From: Crassaminicella indica
Lineage (GTDB): Bacteria > Bacillota > Clostridia > Peptostreptococcales > Thermotaleaceae
DNA: 64,000 nt
Direction: 5' to 3'
NCBI RefSeq assembly: GCF_019203185.1
Contig: NZ_CP078093.1
Span: forward strand, 1,647,058-1,711,057
In this document: one piece after another, positions 34,050 through 42,087 of the stretch
How positions within the stretch are numbered: the first letter of the stretch is position 1
Layout of the letters: every line of letters starts with the position of its first letter
The notes under the pieces: model-generated
The model's database searches: none
The model's input: only the letters and a program-made list of their open reading frames with translations
Told to the model about the DNA's origin: nothing
Program-made: the position numbers and the translations under genes

Positions 34050-34733
34050 TCAATGCCACAATAGACTTATTAGATGATCTTTGTTTAAGATAGTAATAGT
34101 TCTATTTTGTATATGGATAATTTTCTGATCACAAAGAATTTTCAATTCTCTAAATAAAGATGGTCTAGATACATTTAGATGCTCTGACCATGTTTTTTTT
34201 GAGTAAGGTAAAAGAATAACGTTATTACATTTATATTCGTCCATAAGATATAGTAGTGAAAATGCAATTTTTTGCTGAATAGATGAGTAAGATAATAACT
34301 CTGTTTTTAGATTTAATGAAAGTATTCGATTAGCAAATGAATTTAAAAAATTAATCAATAGTGAAGAGTCTTTACTTAATAAATTGAGAATATTTTGTTT
34401 AGTAATAAGAAGAATAGTGCTTTTCGTTTTGGCAAAGATATTACAAGGATATGTATTTGTTTTTGAAAAAACAGACCCTTCACCAAATAAGTCGCCTTTT
34501 TTCTTGTAAAGAATACTGATAACTTTTCCAGAAGCTAAATTTTTTTGCACTTCAATGCATCCTTCTAAAATAATTCCAATATATTTAGTTGTTTGATCCA
34601 CGCTAAAAATCAAATCTCCCTTTTTATAAGATTTCACTATATATTCAATTGAAGATAAAGCGTTATTTATTTCTTGCTGTGTTTTATTTTTAAAAAGAAC
34701 AGAATTAGTAAGAAAGCTAGATATATTTTTCAT
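34050..34733 (-). CDS. Crp/Fnr-family transcriptional regulator
   Basis: This 227-residue regulator has an N-terminal cyclic-nucleotide-binding-type beta barrel (about 15-125; IGIILEGCIEVQ, GDLFGEGSVF). It ends in a winged helix-turn-helix with recognition helix VSRPSLFRELKIL (about 190). The Arg that binds the cAMP phosphate is not seen after the LFGEGSVF turn (the sequence reads TYPCNIF), so cAMP is an unlikely effector. It has no N-terminal cysteine cluster like Fnr. The start at 34733 follows TAGGAGG. It is divergent from the activase operon, and the shared 117-base gap holds a dyad that could be its binding site. Confidence 0.88.
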   Translation of the reverse strand: MKNISSFLTNSVLFKNKTQQEINNALSSIEYIVKSYKKGDLIFSVDQTTKYIGIILEGCIEVQKNLASGKVISILYKKKGDLFGEGSVFSKTNTYPCNIFAKTKSTILLITKQNILNLLSKDSSLLINFLNSFANRILSLNLKTELLSYSSIQQKIAFSLLYLMDEYKCNNVILLPYSKKTWSEHLNVSRPSLFRELKILCDQKIIHIQNRTITILNKDHLISLLWH

Positions 34734-34759
34734 TTCGACCTCCTAATTTTTTAAAAAAA

Positions 34760-34773
34760 GTATCTCTAGATAC
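34760..34773. promoter_or_regulatory. candidate Crp/Fnr operator (GTATC-N4-GATAC)
   Basis: GTATCTCTAGATAC is a 5-4-5 dyad, the same geometry as Fnr-type sites. Its centre is 41.5 bases upstream of the start predicted from the TATAAT at 34796-34801, the usual class II activator position. It also lies 26 bases upstream of the crp-like start codon, so it could serve autoregulation. Confidence 0.55.
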
Positions 34774-34795
34774 ATGTAATCTGGAATTATTATAC

Positions 34796-34801
34796 TATAA
34801 T
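34796..34801 (+). promoter_or_regulatory. -10 element of the activase operon
   Basis: TATAAT at 34796-34801 has no recognisable -35 at 16-18 bases upstream, which fits a promoter dependent on an activator. An overlapping TATACT at 34791 is the alternative. Confidence 0.5.
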
Positions 34802-34850
34802 GATAATACAATGTAAATGAAAAAGATAATCAATATCGACGGGGGTTATT

Positions 34851-37800
34851 ATGAACAGTATTGGAATAGATATAGGGTATGCTACATTAAAATGTATAGT
34901 ATTGAATGATGAAAAAAAACAAGTTTTTCAAAGTTATATTTTTCATCATGGAAATATAAAAAAATTATTGAAGAAAGAATTAAGTAATATTGAAGAAAAA
35001 TTTAATATAAAAAGGTGTTATATTGGGTTTACAGGAGCGCATGGAAAAGCATTTGAAAAATATCATGTAAATGATATTTTAGCACTTACGGAAGGTGTTT
35101 TATATACCGATGAAAACATTAAATCTATCATTGAAATAGGAGCTCAAACTTCTAGGTATATTACGGGATTTTCAAATAATACTAGATCGAATATAAAATT
35201 TTCTATGAATTCAAGTTGTTCAGCTGGTACAGGATCTTTTTTAGAAGAACAAGTATCGCGATTAGGTATCAAATTAGATGAATATTCAAATTATACTAAG
35301 AAAGCTACAAAAATGCTTAGAATTGCGGGTAGATGTAGTGTATTTTCTAAGACAGATATGATTCATCATCAGCAAGAAGGTGAAAAAATTGAAGATGTAT
35401 TATTAGGGCTTTCATATGCACTTGTTAGAAATTATAAAGCAAATGTGCTACAGCGAATAAAGATTGAAAAGCCAGTTATGTTTGTTGGTGGTGTTGCGAA
35501 AAATGAAGGAGTTGTTAAAGCTTTAAAAGATGTTTTTCAATTTGATGATGATTTGGTAGTTTATGATAATTGTTCGAATATAGAAGCTTTAGGAGCAGCT
35601 TTATTGGCAAGAGATAGAAATTTATTATGTGATTTACAAAATATATTTGAACAATTAAAAGACATGGATGTAAAAAATAATGATGAATTTTTTTATAAAC
35701 CTCTTAAATGGTATGGAGATAATGATTGTACAGGTAAACATGTTTGTAAAGTTGTACATGATACTATTATAGATGGATATATAGGAATAGATATAGGTTC
35801 TACTAGTACGAATCTTGTATTAATAGATAAAAATAAAGATGTGTTATCTTATAGATATTTAAGAACGAAAGGAAATCCTAAAAAAGCTGTAAAACAGGGA
35901 ATGAAATCTATTCAAGATGAATTTAAAGGAAGATTAAAAATACGAGGTATTGGTACAACAGGTTCGGGTAGAGTTATGATTGGAAAAGAAATAAAAGCAA
36001 ATTTGATTGTAAATGAGATTACAGCACAGGCTAAAGGTGCTATTGAAATGGATAAAGATGTAGATACGATTTTTGAAATAGGAGGGCAGGATTCAAAATA
36101 TATAAGAATACAAAATGGGCGTGTTGTTGATTTTGAAATGAATAAGATTTGTGCTGCTGGGACAGGTTCATTTATTGAGGAACAAGCAAAGAAATTAGGA
36201 ATCTCTATAGAAAAATATGAAAAAATTGCATTAAAAGGAAAACAACCTTTGAATTTAGGAGACAGGTGTACTGTTTTTATAGAAGGAAATATTTCAAAAG
36301 CTATAGCACAAGGAAAAAGTAAAGAAGACATTGCGGCTGGACTTAGTTATTCTATTGTTCAAAATTATTTAAATAGAGTAGTTGCAAATAAACCTATAGG
36401 AAATAGAATTTTTTTACAAGGAGGAATAGCACACAATCAGGCAGTAGTGAATGCATTTAGAGCAGTACTTGGAAAGGAAATTGGTATTCCACCGTTTTTT
36501 AGTGTTACAGGAGCATACGGTGTGGCATTATTAACAAAAGAAGAAGTAGAGAGTAAAAAGAATAAAAAAATTATATCTCGTGAATTACGAGATATGGAAA
36601 GTGAAATTAAGGAATTGTTCTTAAAGGGATACACAGAAAAAATAGATGATAATAAACTTACGATAGGAATTCCTAGAGTTTTATTTATGCATAAATTATT
36701 TCCGATGTTTAACGAATTTTTTAAAGTTTTAGGATTTAATGTTTTATTATCTGAAGAAACAAATAAAGAAATAATAGCATTAAGTCAAGAATATTCATTA
36801 GATGAAACTTGTTATCCTATAAAACTTATTAATGGTCATGTAGCAACACTTATTAATAAAGGTGTAGATTACATATTTTTGCCTAGCTTATATACAATGA
36901 AGCATCCAATATCTAAGGCAAGAGAAAATTATGCATGTGTATATATGCAAACTGTGCCACAAATTGTATCACGGACTATGGATTTGGAAAAAAAGGGGAT
37001 TAAACTTTTATCTCCAGCTTTGTCTTTCAAGTTTGGCAAAAAATATATGATGAAAGCATTGATGGATTTAGGGCAAAAGCTTGGTAAAAATAAAATTCAG
37101 ACATCATTGGCTTTGGCAAAAGGAATGAAGAGATTTAAAGAATTTGAAAAAGAGGTTGAAAATTTAGGAAAAGAGTTAATTGATTCTCTTGAAGAAAATG
37201 AAAAAGCTTTTGTTATTATTACAAGAACTTATGGAATATCAGATAAAGGTTTAAATATGGAGATTCCACGAAGATTGAGAGAAATGGGCTATAAAGTTTT
37301 TACTTTGTCAAATCTTCCTGCACATAATTATGATTTGTCTGATGATTATTCTAATATGTACTGGCCTTTTGGAGAACATATTTTATCAGGTGCAAAGATT
37401 GTAAAGAAAAATAAAAATCTTTATGCTATATATCTAACTAATCATGGTTGTGGACCAGATACGATATTAAGTCATTATTTTAAAGAAGAAATGGGAGAAA
37501 AGCCTTATTTACATATAGAAGTAGATGAGCATGCATCTAATGTTGGAGTAATAACAAGATTAGAGGCTTTTATAGAAAGCTTAAAAAATACTAAAATGAA
37601 TGAAGTTGTCAATAAGAAAGGGAAAATTATAACGGAAAATAGTAATTTTCGAAAAAAAATATATATACCTTATTTATATCCATATAGTCATTTGTTGCAG
37701 GGAATGTTTAGAAAAAAAGGAATTGATGCAGATATTCTTTTGCCTACAAATGAAAGAACTCTAGAAATTGGTAAAAAGTATGCAACATCAAAAGAATATG

Positions 37801-38702
37801 TATCTTTAATAGCTTTATTGGGAGATGTATTTTCACAAATTAAAAATATAGATAAAAATTCATCTATATGGATTCCACAAACGGAAGGAAGTGAGACATT
37901 TGGACAATATAGTAGATTGTTAGAACAAAAAATTAAATTGGAAGGTTATTATGATATTAAAGTTCAATCTCCATTTATAGAAGATTTATTAGAAGATAAA
38001 AAATATGGAATGGATTTTTTATTAATACTTATTGCAGGAGATATTGTCATGGCTGCAAATAGAGATCAAAGAGATGCTTATTTAAAAAGAATATTAAATG
38101 AGATTAAAAATGGAACTTTTAATGAAAATTCATTGATAATGATAGCTAATAATATATATAAACAATTATCAAAAGAAAAATATGAAAAAAATATATATGC
38201 ATTAGGCGAATTGAGTGTAGTATTTAATCCTATACTTAACAATTATCAACTTGAAAGATTAGAGCATAAAAATAAAGTTTATTATCAACCTATTTCAGAA
38301 ACGATGTATTTTAAATGGGTAGATTTTTTGAGAAAAGAAAAAAGAAAAAATTTGTTATTAAGTAAAATGAAAAACATAATGAATCAAGTTTCAAAAGAAC
38401 TAGGAGTATATAGTCCATTTGATAAAAATTTAGATGAGATGATAAAAATAGCTGATGAAAAATTGCCACTATATTCTGGAGGTAATGGAAGATATAGAAT
38501 GGTAAAATCATTGAGATGTTCAGATAATATTAATGGTTTATTGCTTTTAACTTCAATGTATGAAAATACAGGAACTATTTTGAAGCTTTTAAGGGATCAA
38601 GATGAAAAAGTAATGAGTGTTCCTTCTATAGAATTGTGTTTTGATGGAACTTTACATAGTGGAAATGATGAAAAAATTAAAAATTTCATTTATTACATAT
38701 AA
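34851..38702 (+). CDS. large BadF/HgdC-type acyl-CoA dehydratase activase with HgdB-like C-terminal half
   Basis: This 1283-residue protein belongs to the long-form CoA-dehydratase activase family. It holds two ASKHA ATPase domains (about 1-265 and 305-575; GIDIGYATLKC and GIDIGSTSTNLVLID). Each has the cysteine pair expected for a 4Fe-4S cluster (SSCSAGTGSF with GRCSVF; KICAAGTGSF with DRCTVF). A DUF2229 region follows (about 600-830; DETCYPIK), then an HgdB-like half (about 850-1283; NHGCGPDT, DEHASNVG). Such proteins use ATP to drive low-potential electron transfer. In the last part I see KEYVS and GSETFGQY where relatives, as I recall, have KECxP and GPCRFGQY. No dehydratase genes are adjacent. 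ATG 34851 follows GGGGG. Confidence 0.85.
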   Translation: MNSIGIDIGYATLKCIVLNDEKKQVFQSYIFHHGNIKKLLKKELSNIEEKFNIKRCYIGFTGAHGKAFEKYHVNDILALTEGVLYTDENIKSIIEIGAQTSRYITGFSNNTRSNIKFSMNSSCSAGTGSFLEEQVSRLGIKLDEYSNYTKKATKMLRIAGRCSVFSKTDMIHHQQEGEKIEDVLLGLSYALVRNYKANVLQRIKIEKPVMFVGGVAKNEGVVKALKDVFQFDDDLVVYDNCSNIEALGAALLARDRNLLCDLQNIFEQLKDMDVKNNDEFFYKPLKWYGDNDCTGKHVCKVVHDTIIDGYIGIDIGSTSTNLVLIDKNKDVLSYRYLRTKGNPKKAVKQGMKSIQDEFKGRLKIRGIGTTGSGRVMIGKEIKANLIVNEITAQAKGAIEMDKDVDTIFEIGGQDSKYIRIQNGRVVDFEMNKICAAGTGSFIEEQAKKLGISIEKYEKIALKGKQPLNLGDRCTVFIEGNISKAIAQGKSKEDIAAGLSYSIVQNYLNRVVANKPIGNRIFLQGGIAHNQAVVNAFRAVLGKEIGIPPFFSVTGAYGVALLTKEEVESKKNKKIISRELRDMESEIKELFLKGYTEKIDDNKLTIGIPRVLFMHKLFPMFNEFFKVLGFNVLLSEETNKEIIALSQEYSLDETCYPIKLINGHVATLINKGVDYIFLPSLYTMKHPISKARENYACVYMQTVPQIVSRTMDLEKKGIKLLSPALSFKFGKKYMMKALMDLGQKLGKNKIQTSLALAKGMKRFKEFEKEVENLGKELIDSLEENEKAFVIITRTYGISDKGLNMEIPRRLREMGYKVFTLSNLPAHNYDLSDDYSNMYWPFGEHILSGAKIVKKNKNLYAIYLTNHGCGPDTILSHYFKEEMGEKPYLHIEVDEHASNVGVITRLEAFIESLKNTKMNEVVNKKGKIITENSNFRKKIYIPYLYPYSHLLQGMFRKKGIDADILLPTNERTLEIGKKYATSKEYVSLIALLGDVFSQIKNIDKNSSIWIPQTEGSETFGQYSRLLEQKIKLEGYYDIKVQSPFIEDLLEDKKYGMDFLLILIAGDIVMAANRDQRDAYLKRILNEIKNGTFNENSLIMIANNIYKQLSKEKYEKNIYALGELSVVFNPILNNYQLERLEHKNKVYYQPISETMYFKWVDFLRKEKRKNLLLSKMKNIMNQVSKELGVYSPFDKNLDEMIKIADEKLPLYSGGNGRYRMVKSLRCSDNINGLLLLTSMYENTGTILKLLRDQDEKVMSVPSIELCFDGTLHSGNDEKIKNFIYYI

Positions 38703-38721
38703 AAAATAAGGAGGAGTAAAA

Positions 38722-39081
38722 ATGAAAGAAAAATTTTTAAAGAACATACCTTTTGAGGAAGTTTTGGAGTTGAAGGATTTGGTAGATTATGCAGAGGGAA
38801 GAGTAAGTAGTAAAACACTTGTACAAAGAAGTGATTTGAGTATAACGTTGTTTGCTTTTGATAAGGGAGAGGGGCTTAGTACTCACTCTGCACCTGGTGA
38901 TGCGATGGTATATGTTATGGAAGGCAGTGTAAAAGTTAGCATTGGTGAAGATATAAATGTTGTTTTAAAAGAAGGACAAACAGCAGTTATGCCTGCAAAT
39001 ATTCCGCATGCTTTAGAATCAATTGAAAAATTTAAAATGTTGCTTATAGTTGTAAAACCTCAAAAAGAAAATAAGAGATAG
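38722..39081 (+). CDS. small cupin protein, first of a tandem pair
   Basis: This single-domain cupin of 119 residues has motif 1 as STHSAPGDAMVYVMEG and motif 2 as VMPANIPHAL. One His is kept in motif 1 and one in motif 2, fewer metal ligands than a classical cupin. It is closely similar to the next protein along its whole length, so the pair arose by duplication. It lies 19 bases after the activase gene, behind AAGGAGGAG, clearly in the same operon. It may bind the transported compound, a metal or a cofactor; the activity is unknown. Confidence 0.82.
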   Translation: MKEKFLKNIPFEEVLELKDLVDYAEGRVSSKTLVQRSDLSITLFAFDKGEGLSTHSAPGDAMVYVMEGSVKVSIGEDINVVLKEGQTAVMPANIPHALESIEKFKMLLIVVKPQKENKR

Positions 39082-39093
39082 GAGATTTTATTT

Positions 39094-39456
39094 ATGGGAG
39101 AAAAATATATAAAAAATATAGATTTTGAAAAAGTGTTAGATTTTAAAAATTTAATTGAATATGTAGAAGGAGGTGTTGAAAGTCGTACTCTTGTGCAAAG
39201 AGAAGATTTTAGTATAACTTTATTTGCTTTTGATCAAGGAGAAGGGGTAAGTGCTTATTCAATGCCTGGAGATACAATGATTTATGTATATGAAGGAAAG
39301 GCAGAAGTAGTTATTGATGAAGATAAAAAATTTATTCTTGAAAAAGGAAAAACAATTGTTGTACCACCAGATGTAATTCATAGCTTTGATGCAGTAGAAA
39401 AATCTAAAATACTGATTATTATAGTAAAGCCACAAAAACGAGGAGGGGATAAATGA
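39094..39456 (+). CDS. small cupin protein, second of a tandem pair
   Basis: This 120-residue cupin is a sister of the preceding protein (both have the LVQR-D-SITLFAFD block). Motif 1 reads SAYSMPGDTMIYVYEG, where Tyr replaces the His of the first cupin; motif 2 keeps VVPPDVIHSF. Metal binding is therefore doubtful, and a binding or regulatory role, or a heteromer with its sister, is plausible. Its stop overlaps the start of the lipoprotein gene by 4 bases (ATGA). Confidence 0.82.
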   Translation: MGEKYIKNIDFEKVLDFKNLIEYVEGGVESRTLVQREDFSITLFAFDQGEGVSAYSMPGDTMIYVYEGKAEVVIDEDKKFILEKGKTIVVPPDVIHSFDAVEKSKILIIIVKPQKRGGDK

Positions 39457-40448
39457 TGAAACAAAAGATAGCATTGATTTTGATTGTAGTATTAAGTATA
39501 ACCATGTTTTTTGGTTGCAATCAATCACAAAATAAAGAGGCAGAAGTATCGTGTGAAATGCCAAAAGAAGAAATAAAAATAGTTATAAGCGGACCAAAAG
39601 CACCACCAACATTTCCGTTGCTTAGAATGATAGAAACAAAAGCATTAGGAGAAAATGTGAAAATTGACTTTAAAATATGGAATGGTGTAGAAGAATTATT
39701 GGCTATAGCTACTAATTCAGAATACGGATTTTTAGCTATGCCAGTAAATACATCAGCTAAGTTATATAATAAGGGTGTGGATATAAAGCTTACCAATGTA
39801 AATACATGGGGAGTTATGTATTTATCGACTACAGATTCAAAATGTAATAGGTGGGAAGATTTAAAAGGGAAGAAATTGTATGTACCTTTTAAAAGTGCTC
39901 CACCTGATATTATTACACAATATTTCTTAAAAGAATATGGGTTGGAAGCAGGAAAAGATGTTGAGATTATTTATTCAACCCCATCAGAGATTGCACAGAT
40001 GGTAAAGGTAGGAGAAGCTGAATATGCAATGAATATAGAACCTTTTATAACAGCAAGCAAGATGGGAAATGAGAATTTAAGAGTTGTTTTCGATTATATG
40101 GAAGAGTGGAAAAAAATAAAAGGATCTGAATATGATATTCCTAATGCAGGGATCGTCACAAATAATAAGTTTTTAAAAGAACATAAAGAACTGGTAGAAT
40201 TATTTGAAAAGGAATATGAGAAAGCAGTTATATGGACATTAGAAAATCCTAAAGAGTCATCAAAATTAGTAGAAAAATATCTTGGATTAAATAAAGATTT
40301 AATAGAAAAATCTATGCCGACTTTAGGACTTAAATATAAACAGTCTAATAATGCAAAGAACGATTTGGAAAAATATTATGAAACCCTTTTAAATTTTAAA
40401 GCAGATAGTATTGGAGGGAAAACTCCAGATGAAAACTATTATTACTAA
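39453..40448 (+). CDS. ABC importer substrate-binding lipoprotein, NitT/TauT type
   Basis: This 331-residue lipoprotein has a signal peptide ending in the lipobox MFFGC (Cys about 23) and a periplasmic-binding fold like SsuA/TauA/ThiY. Typical features are IVISGPKAPPTFPL, the helix-capping WEDLKGKKLYVPF and the LENPKESSKLV tail. The ligand cannot be read from the sequence; the family covers nitrate, sulfonates, pyrimidines and others. It starts within the cupin stop (ATG 39453, or 39456 at better spacing from GAGGAGGGG) and is followed by its permease and ATPase. Confidence 0.85.
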   Translation: MMKQKIALILIVVLSITMFFGCNQSQNKEAEVSCEMPKEEIKIVISGPKAPPTFPLLRMIETKALGENVKIDFKIWNGVEELLAIATNSEYGFLAMPVNTSAKLYNKGVDIKLTNVNTWGVMYLSTTDSKCNRWEDLKGKKLYVPFKSAPPDIITQYFLKEYGLEAGKDVEIIYSTPSEIAQMVKVGEAEYAMNIEPFITASKMGNENLRVVFDYMEEWKKIKGSEYDIPNAGIVTNNKFLKEHKELVELFEKEYEKAVIWTLENPKESSKLVEKYLGLNKDLIEKSMPTLGLKYKQSNNAKNDLEKYYETLLNFKADSIGGKTPDENYYY

Positions 40449-41259
40449 GAAAAATAGTGATATTTTAAAAACTCTAATTGTCATATTAATCCTTTGGGGA
40501 GGGTTATCGGTGATTTATTCACCTATAATCCTTCCAGGACCTATTAAAACATTGCAAGCTACATGGAATGTTTTGGTTGATGTTGACTTTCTAAGTCATG
40601 TATTGATTACTTTGAAAAGACTTTTCATAGGTCTTTTTGGTGCGGTGTTATTAGGAAGTATTTTAGGACTAGCAATAGGTGAATGCAAAAGGATGAAGTA
40701 TTTATTTGAGCCTGTATTTCATATTATACAGGCTACTCCACCTATATCATGGTTAGCTCTTGGGATGATTTGGTTTGGATTAGATGGGCAAGCTACTATA
40801 TTTATTGTATTTATTGCAAGCGTACCTATAATGATTATTAATATTATAGAAGGATTTGAGAATATTGATCCTAAGCTGATTGAAATGGCAATGATTTTTC
40901 ATTTTTCAAAAAAAGATATTTTGTTTGAGATTATACTTCCATCATTGAAATCTTATTTTAAATCTGGAATTACTATAGCTGTGGGATTAGGTTGGAAATT
41001 AGTAATTATGGGAGAAGTTCTAAGCTCTAGTACAGGGATAGGAGCACAGATCACTAATGCACGATTGAATATTGAAACAGGAAAGGTATTAGCATGGACA
41101 ATTATTATTATTTTATTAGGGGTTTTATCTCAAAAGTTAATAGATTTTGCATTTGATTTTAGAAGTAAGGAGAAAGAAAATTATGGTTTTGCAAATGAAC
41201 AAAATAGAAAAAAGATTTGGCGAGGTTATCGTATTAAAAGATTTTTCGCTAAAGGTTAA
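40429..41259 (+). CDS. ABC importer permease, NitT/TauT (SsuC) type
   Basis: This 276-residue permease has about six membrane segments. It carries the SsuC/TauC features LLGSILGLAIGECKRM, IIQATPPISWLALG and the coupling loop IEMAMIFHFSKKDILFEIILP. ATG 40429 lies inside the end of the binding-protein gene, after GGAGGG. The C-terminal 26 residues are read from DNA that also encodes the start of the ATPase gene, a 77-base overlap. The tail NRKKIWRGYRIKRFFAKG looks like out-of-frame sequence, so an earlier natural stop may have been lost. Confidence 0.88.
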   Translation: MKTIITKKNSDILKTLIVILILWGGLSVIYSPIILPGPIKTLQATWNVLVDVDFLSHVLITLKRLFIGLFGAVLLGSILGLAIGECKRMKYLFEPVFHIIQATPPISWLALGMIWFGLDGQATIFIVFIASVPIMIINIIEGFENIDPKLIEMAMIFHFSKKDILFEIILPSLKSYFKSGITIAVGLGWKLVIMGEVLSSSTGIGAQITNARLNIETGKVLAWTIIIILLGVLSQKLIDFAFDFRSKEKENYGFANEQNRKKIWRGYRIKRFFAKG

Positions 41260-41878
41260 TGAAAAAGAAATTCTTTGTATCATTGGACCATCTGGATGTG
41301 GAAAATCTACGATGCTTAATATTGTGTCAGGATGTTTATCACCTTCTAAAGGAAATTTAGTAAACAAAAGTAAAAATATTAGTTATGTATTTCAAGAAGA
41401 TAGATTGCTTTCATGGAAAACTGTTTATGAAAATATTTATATTGTAAATAAAAAGGCATCAAAAGAGCATATGAAATTATTGATTGAACAGGTAGGACTT
41501 ACAGGCTTTGAAAATTATTATCCTTTAAAGTTGAGTGGTGGAATGAGGCAAAGGTGTGCCATTGCAAGAGCATTTAATTATGAAGCTGATTTATTACTTA
41601 TGGATGAACCATTTAAATCTCTTGATTATAATTTGAGATTTAGTATGATTGAGCATTTACTAAATCTTTGGGAGATGAAGAAAAATTCAATTATATTTGT
41701 TACTCATGAAATAGATGAAGCACTTTTGCTTGGAGATAGGATTTTAGTATTGTCAAATAGACCTACAAAAGTAATCAAGGAATTTGAAATAAAAAAATTA
41801 AAAAGAAAAAGGAGTTTAAGAGATGAAATATTGATGAGAATAAGAAATGAAATTGTGAGTTGCCTTGTAAAACAATAA
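41183..41878 (+). CDS. ABC importer ATPase, NitT/TauT (SsuB) type
   Basis: This 231-residue ATPase has Walker A GPSGCGKST, Q-loop YVFQEDRLLSW, signature LSGGMRQRCAIARAF, Walker B LLLMDEPFKSLD and the switch His in FVTHEIDEAL. It powers the permease encoded just upstream. ATG 41183 follows AAGGAG; the frame extends further up but without a ribosome site. It is the last gene of the activase-cupin-transporter operon. Confidence 0.92.
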   Translation: MVLQMNKIEKRFGEVIVLKDFSLKVNEKEILCIIGPSGCGKSTMLNIVSGCLSPSKGNLVNKSKNISYVFQEDRLLSWKTVYENIYIVNKKASKEHMKLLIEQVGLTGFENYYPLKLSGGMRQRCAIARAFNYEADLLLMDEPFKSLDYNLRFSMIEHLLNLWEMKKNSIIFVTHEIDEALLLGDRILVLSNRPTKVIKEFEIKKLKRKRSLRDEILMRIRNEIVSCLVKQ

Positions 41879-42087
41879 ATATCTTCAATATAATACCATA
41901 ATACAGTACTATTAACAATAGTTAGTATATCCTACTTTTCGTGTCCATGCTTTTATACTAATACCACTCCTTCTTAATCATATTATCATAAATAAACTAC
42001 TACTTTTTCATCATATATTTAAAAATTTAAATTTTATATAAATACATAAGAGGGTATATATAAATATAAAATAAGATAGGAGGTGTC

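Noticed and set aside
35912-36331. Minus-strand ORF of 139 residues inside the activase gene
   Set aside because: It is the antisense shadow of the conserved second ASKHA domain, with no start signals.
34050-41878. Prophage or transposon island
   Set aside because: No integrase, transposase, attachment repeats or tRNA gene are seen at either edge; it looks like an ordinary accessory operon.
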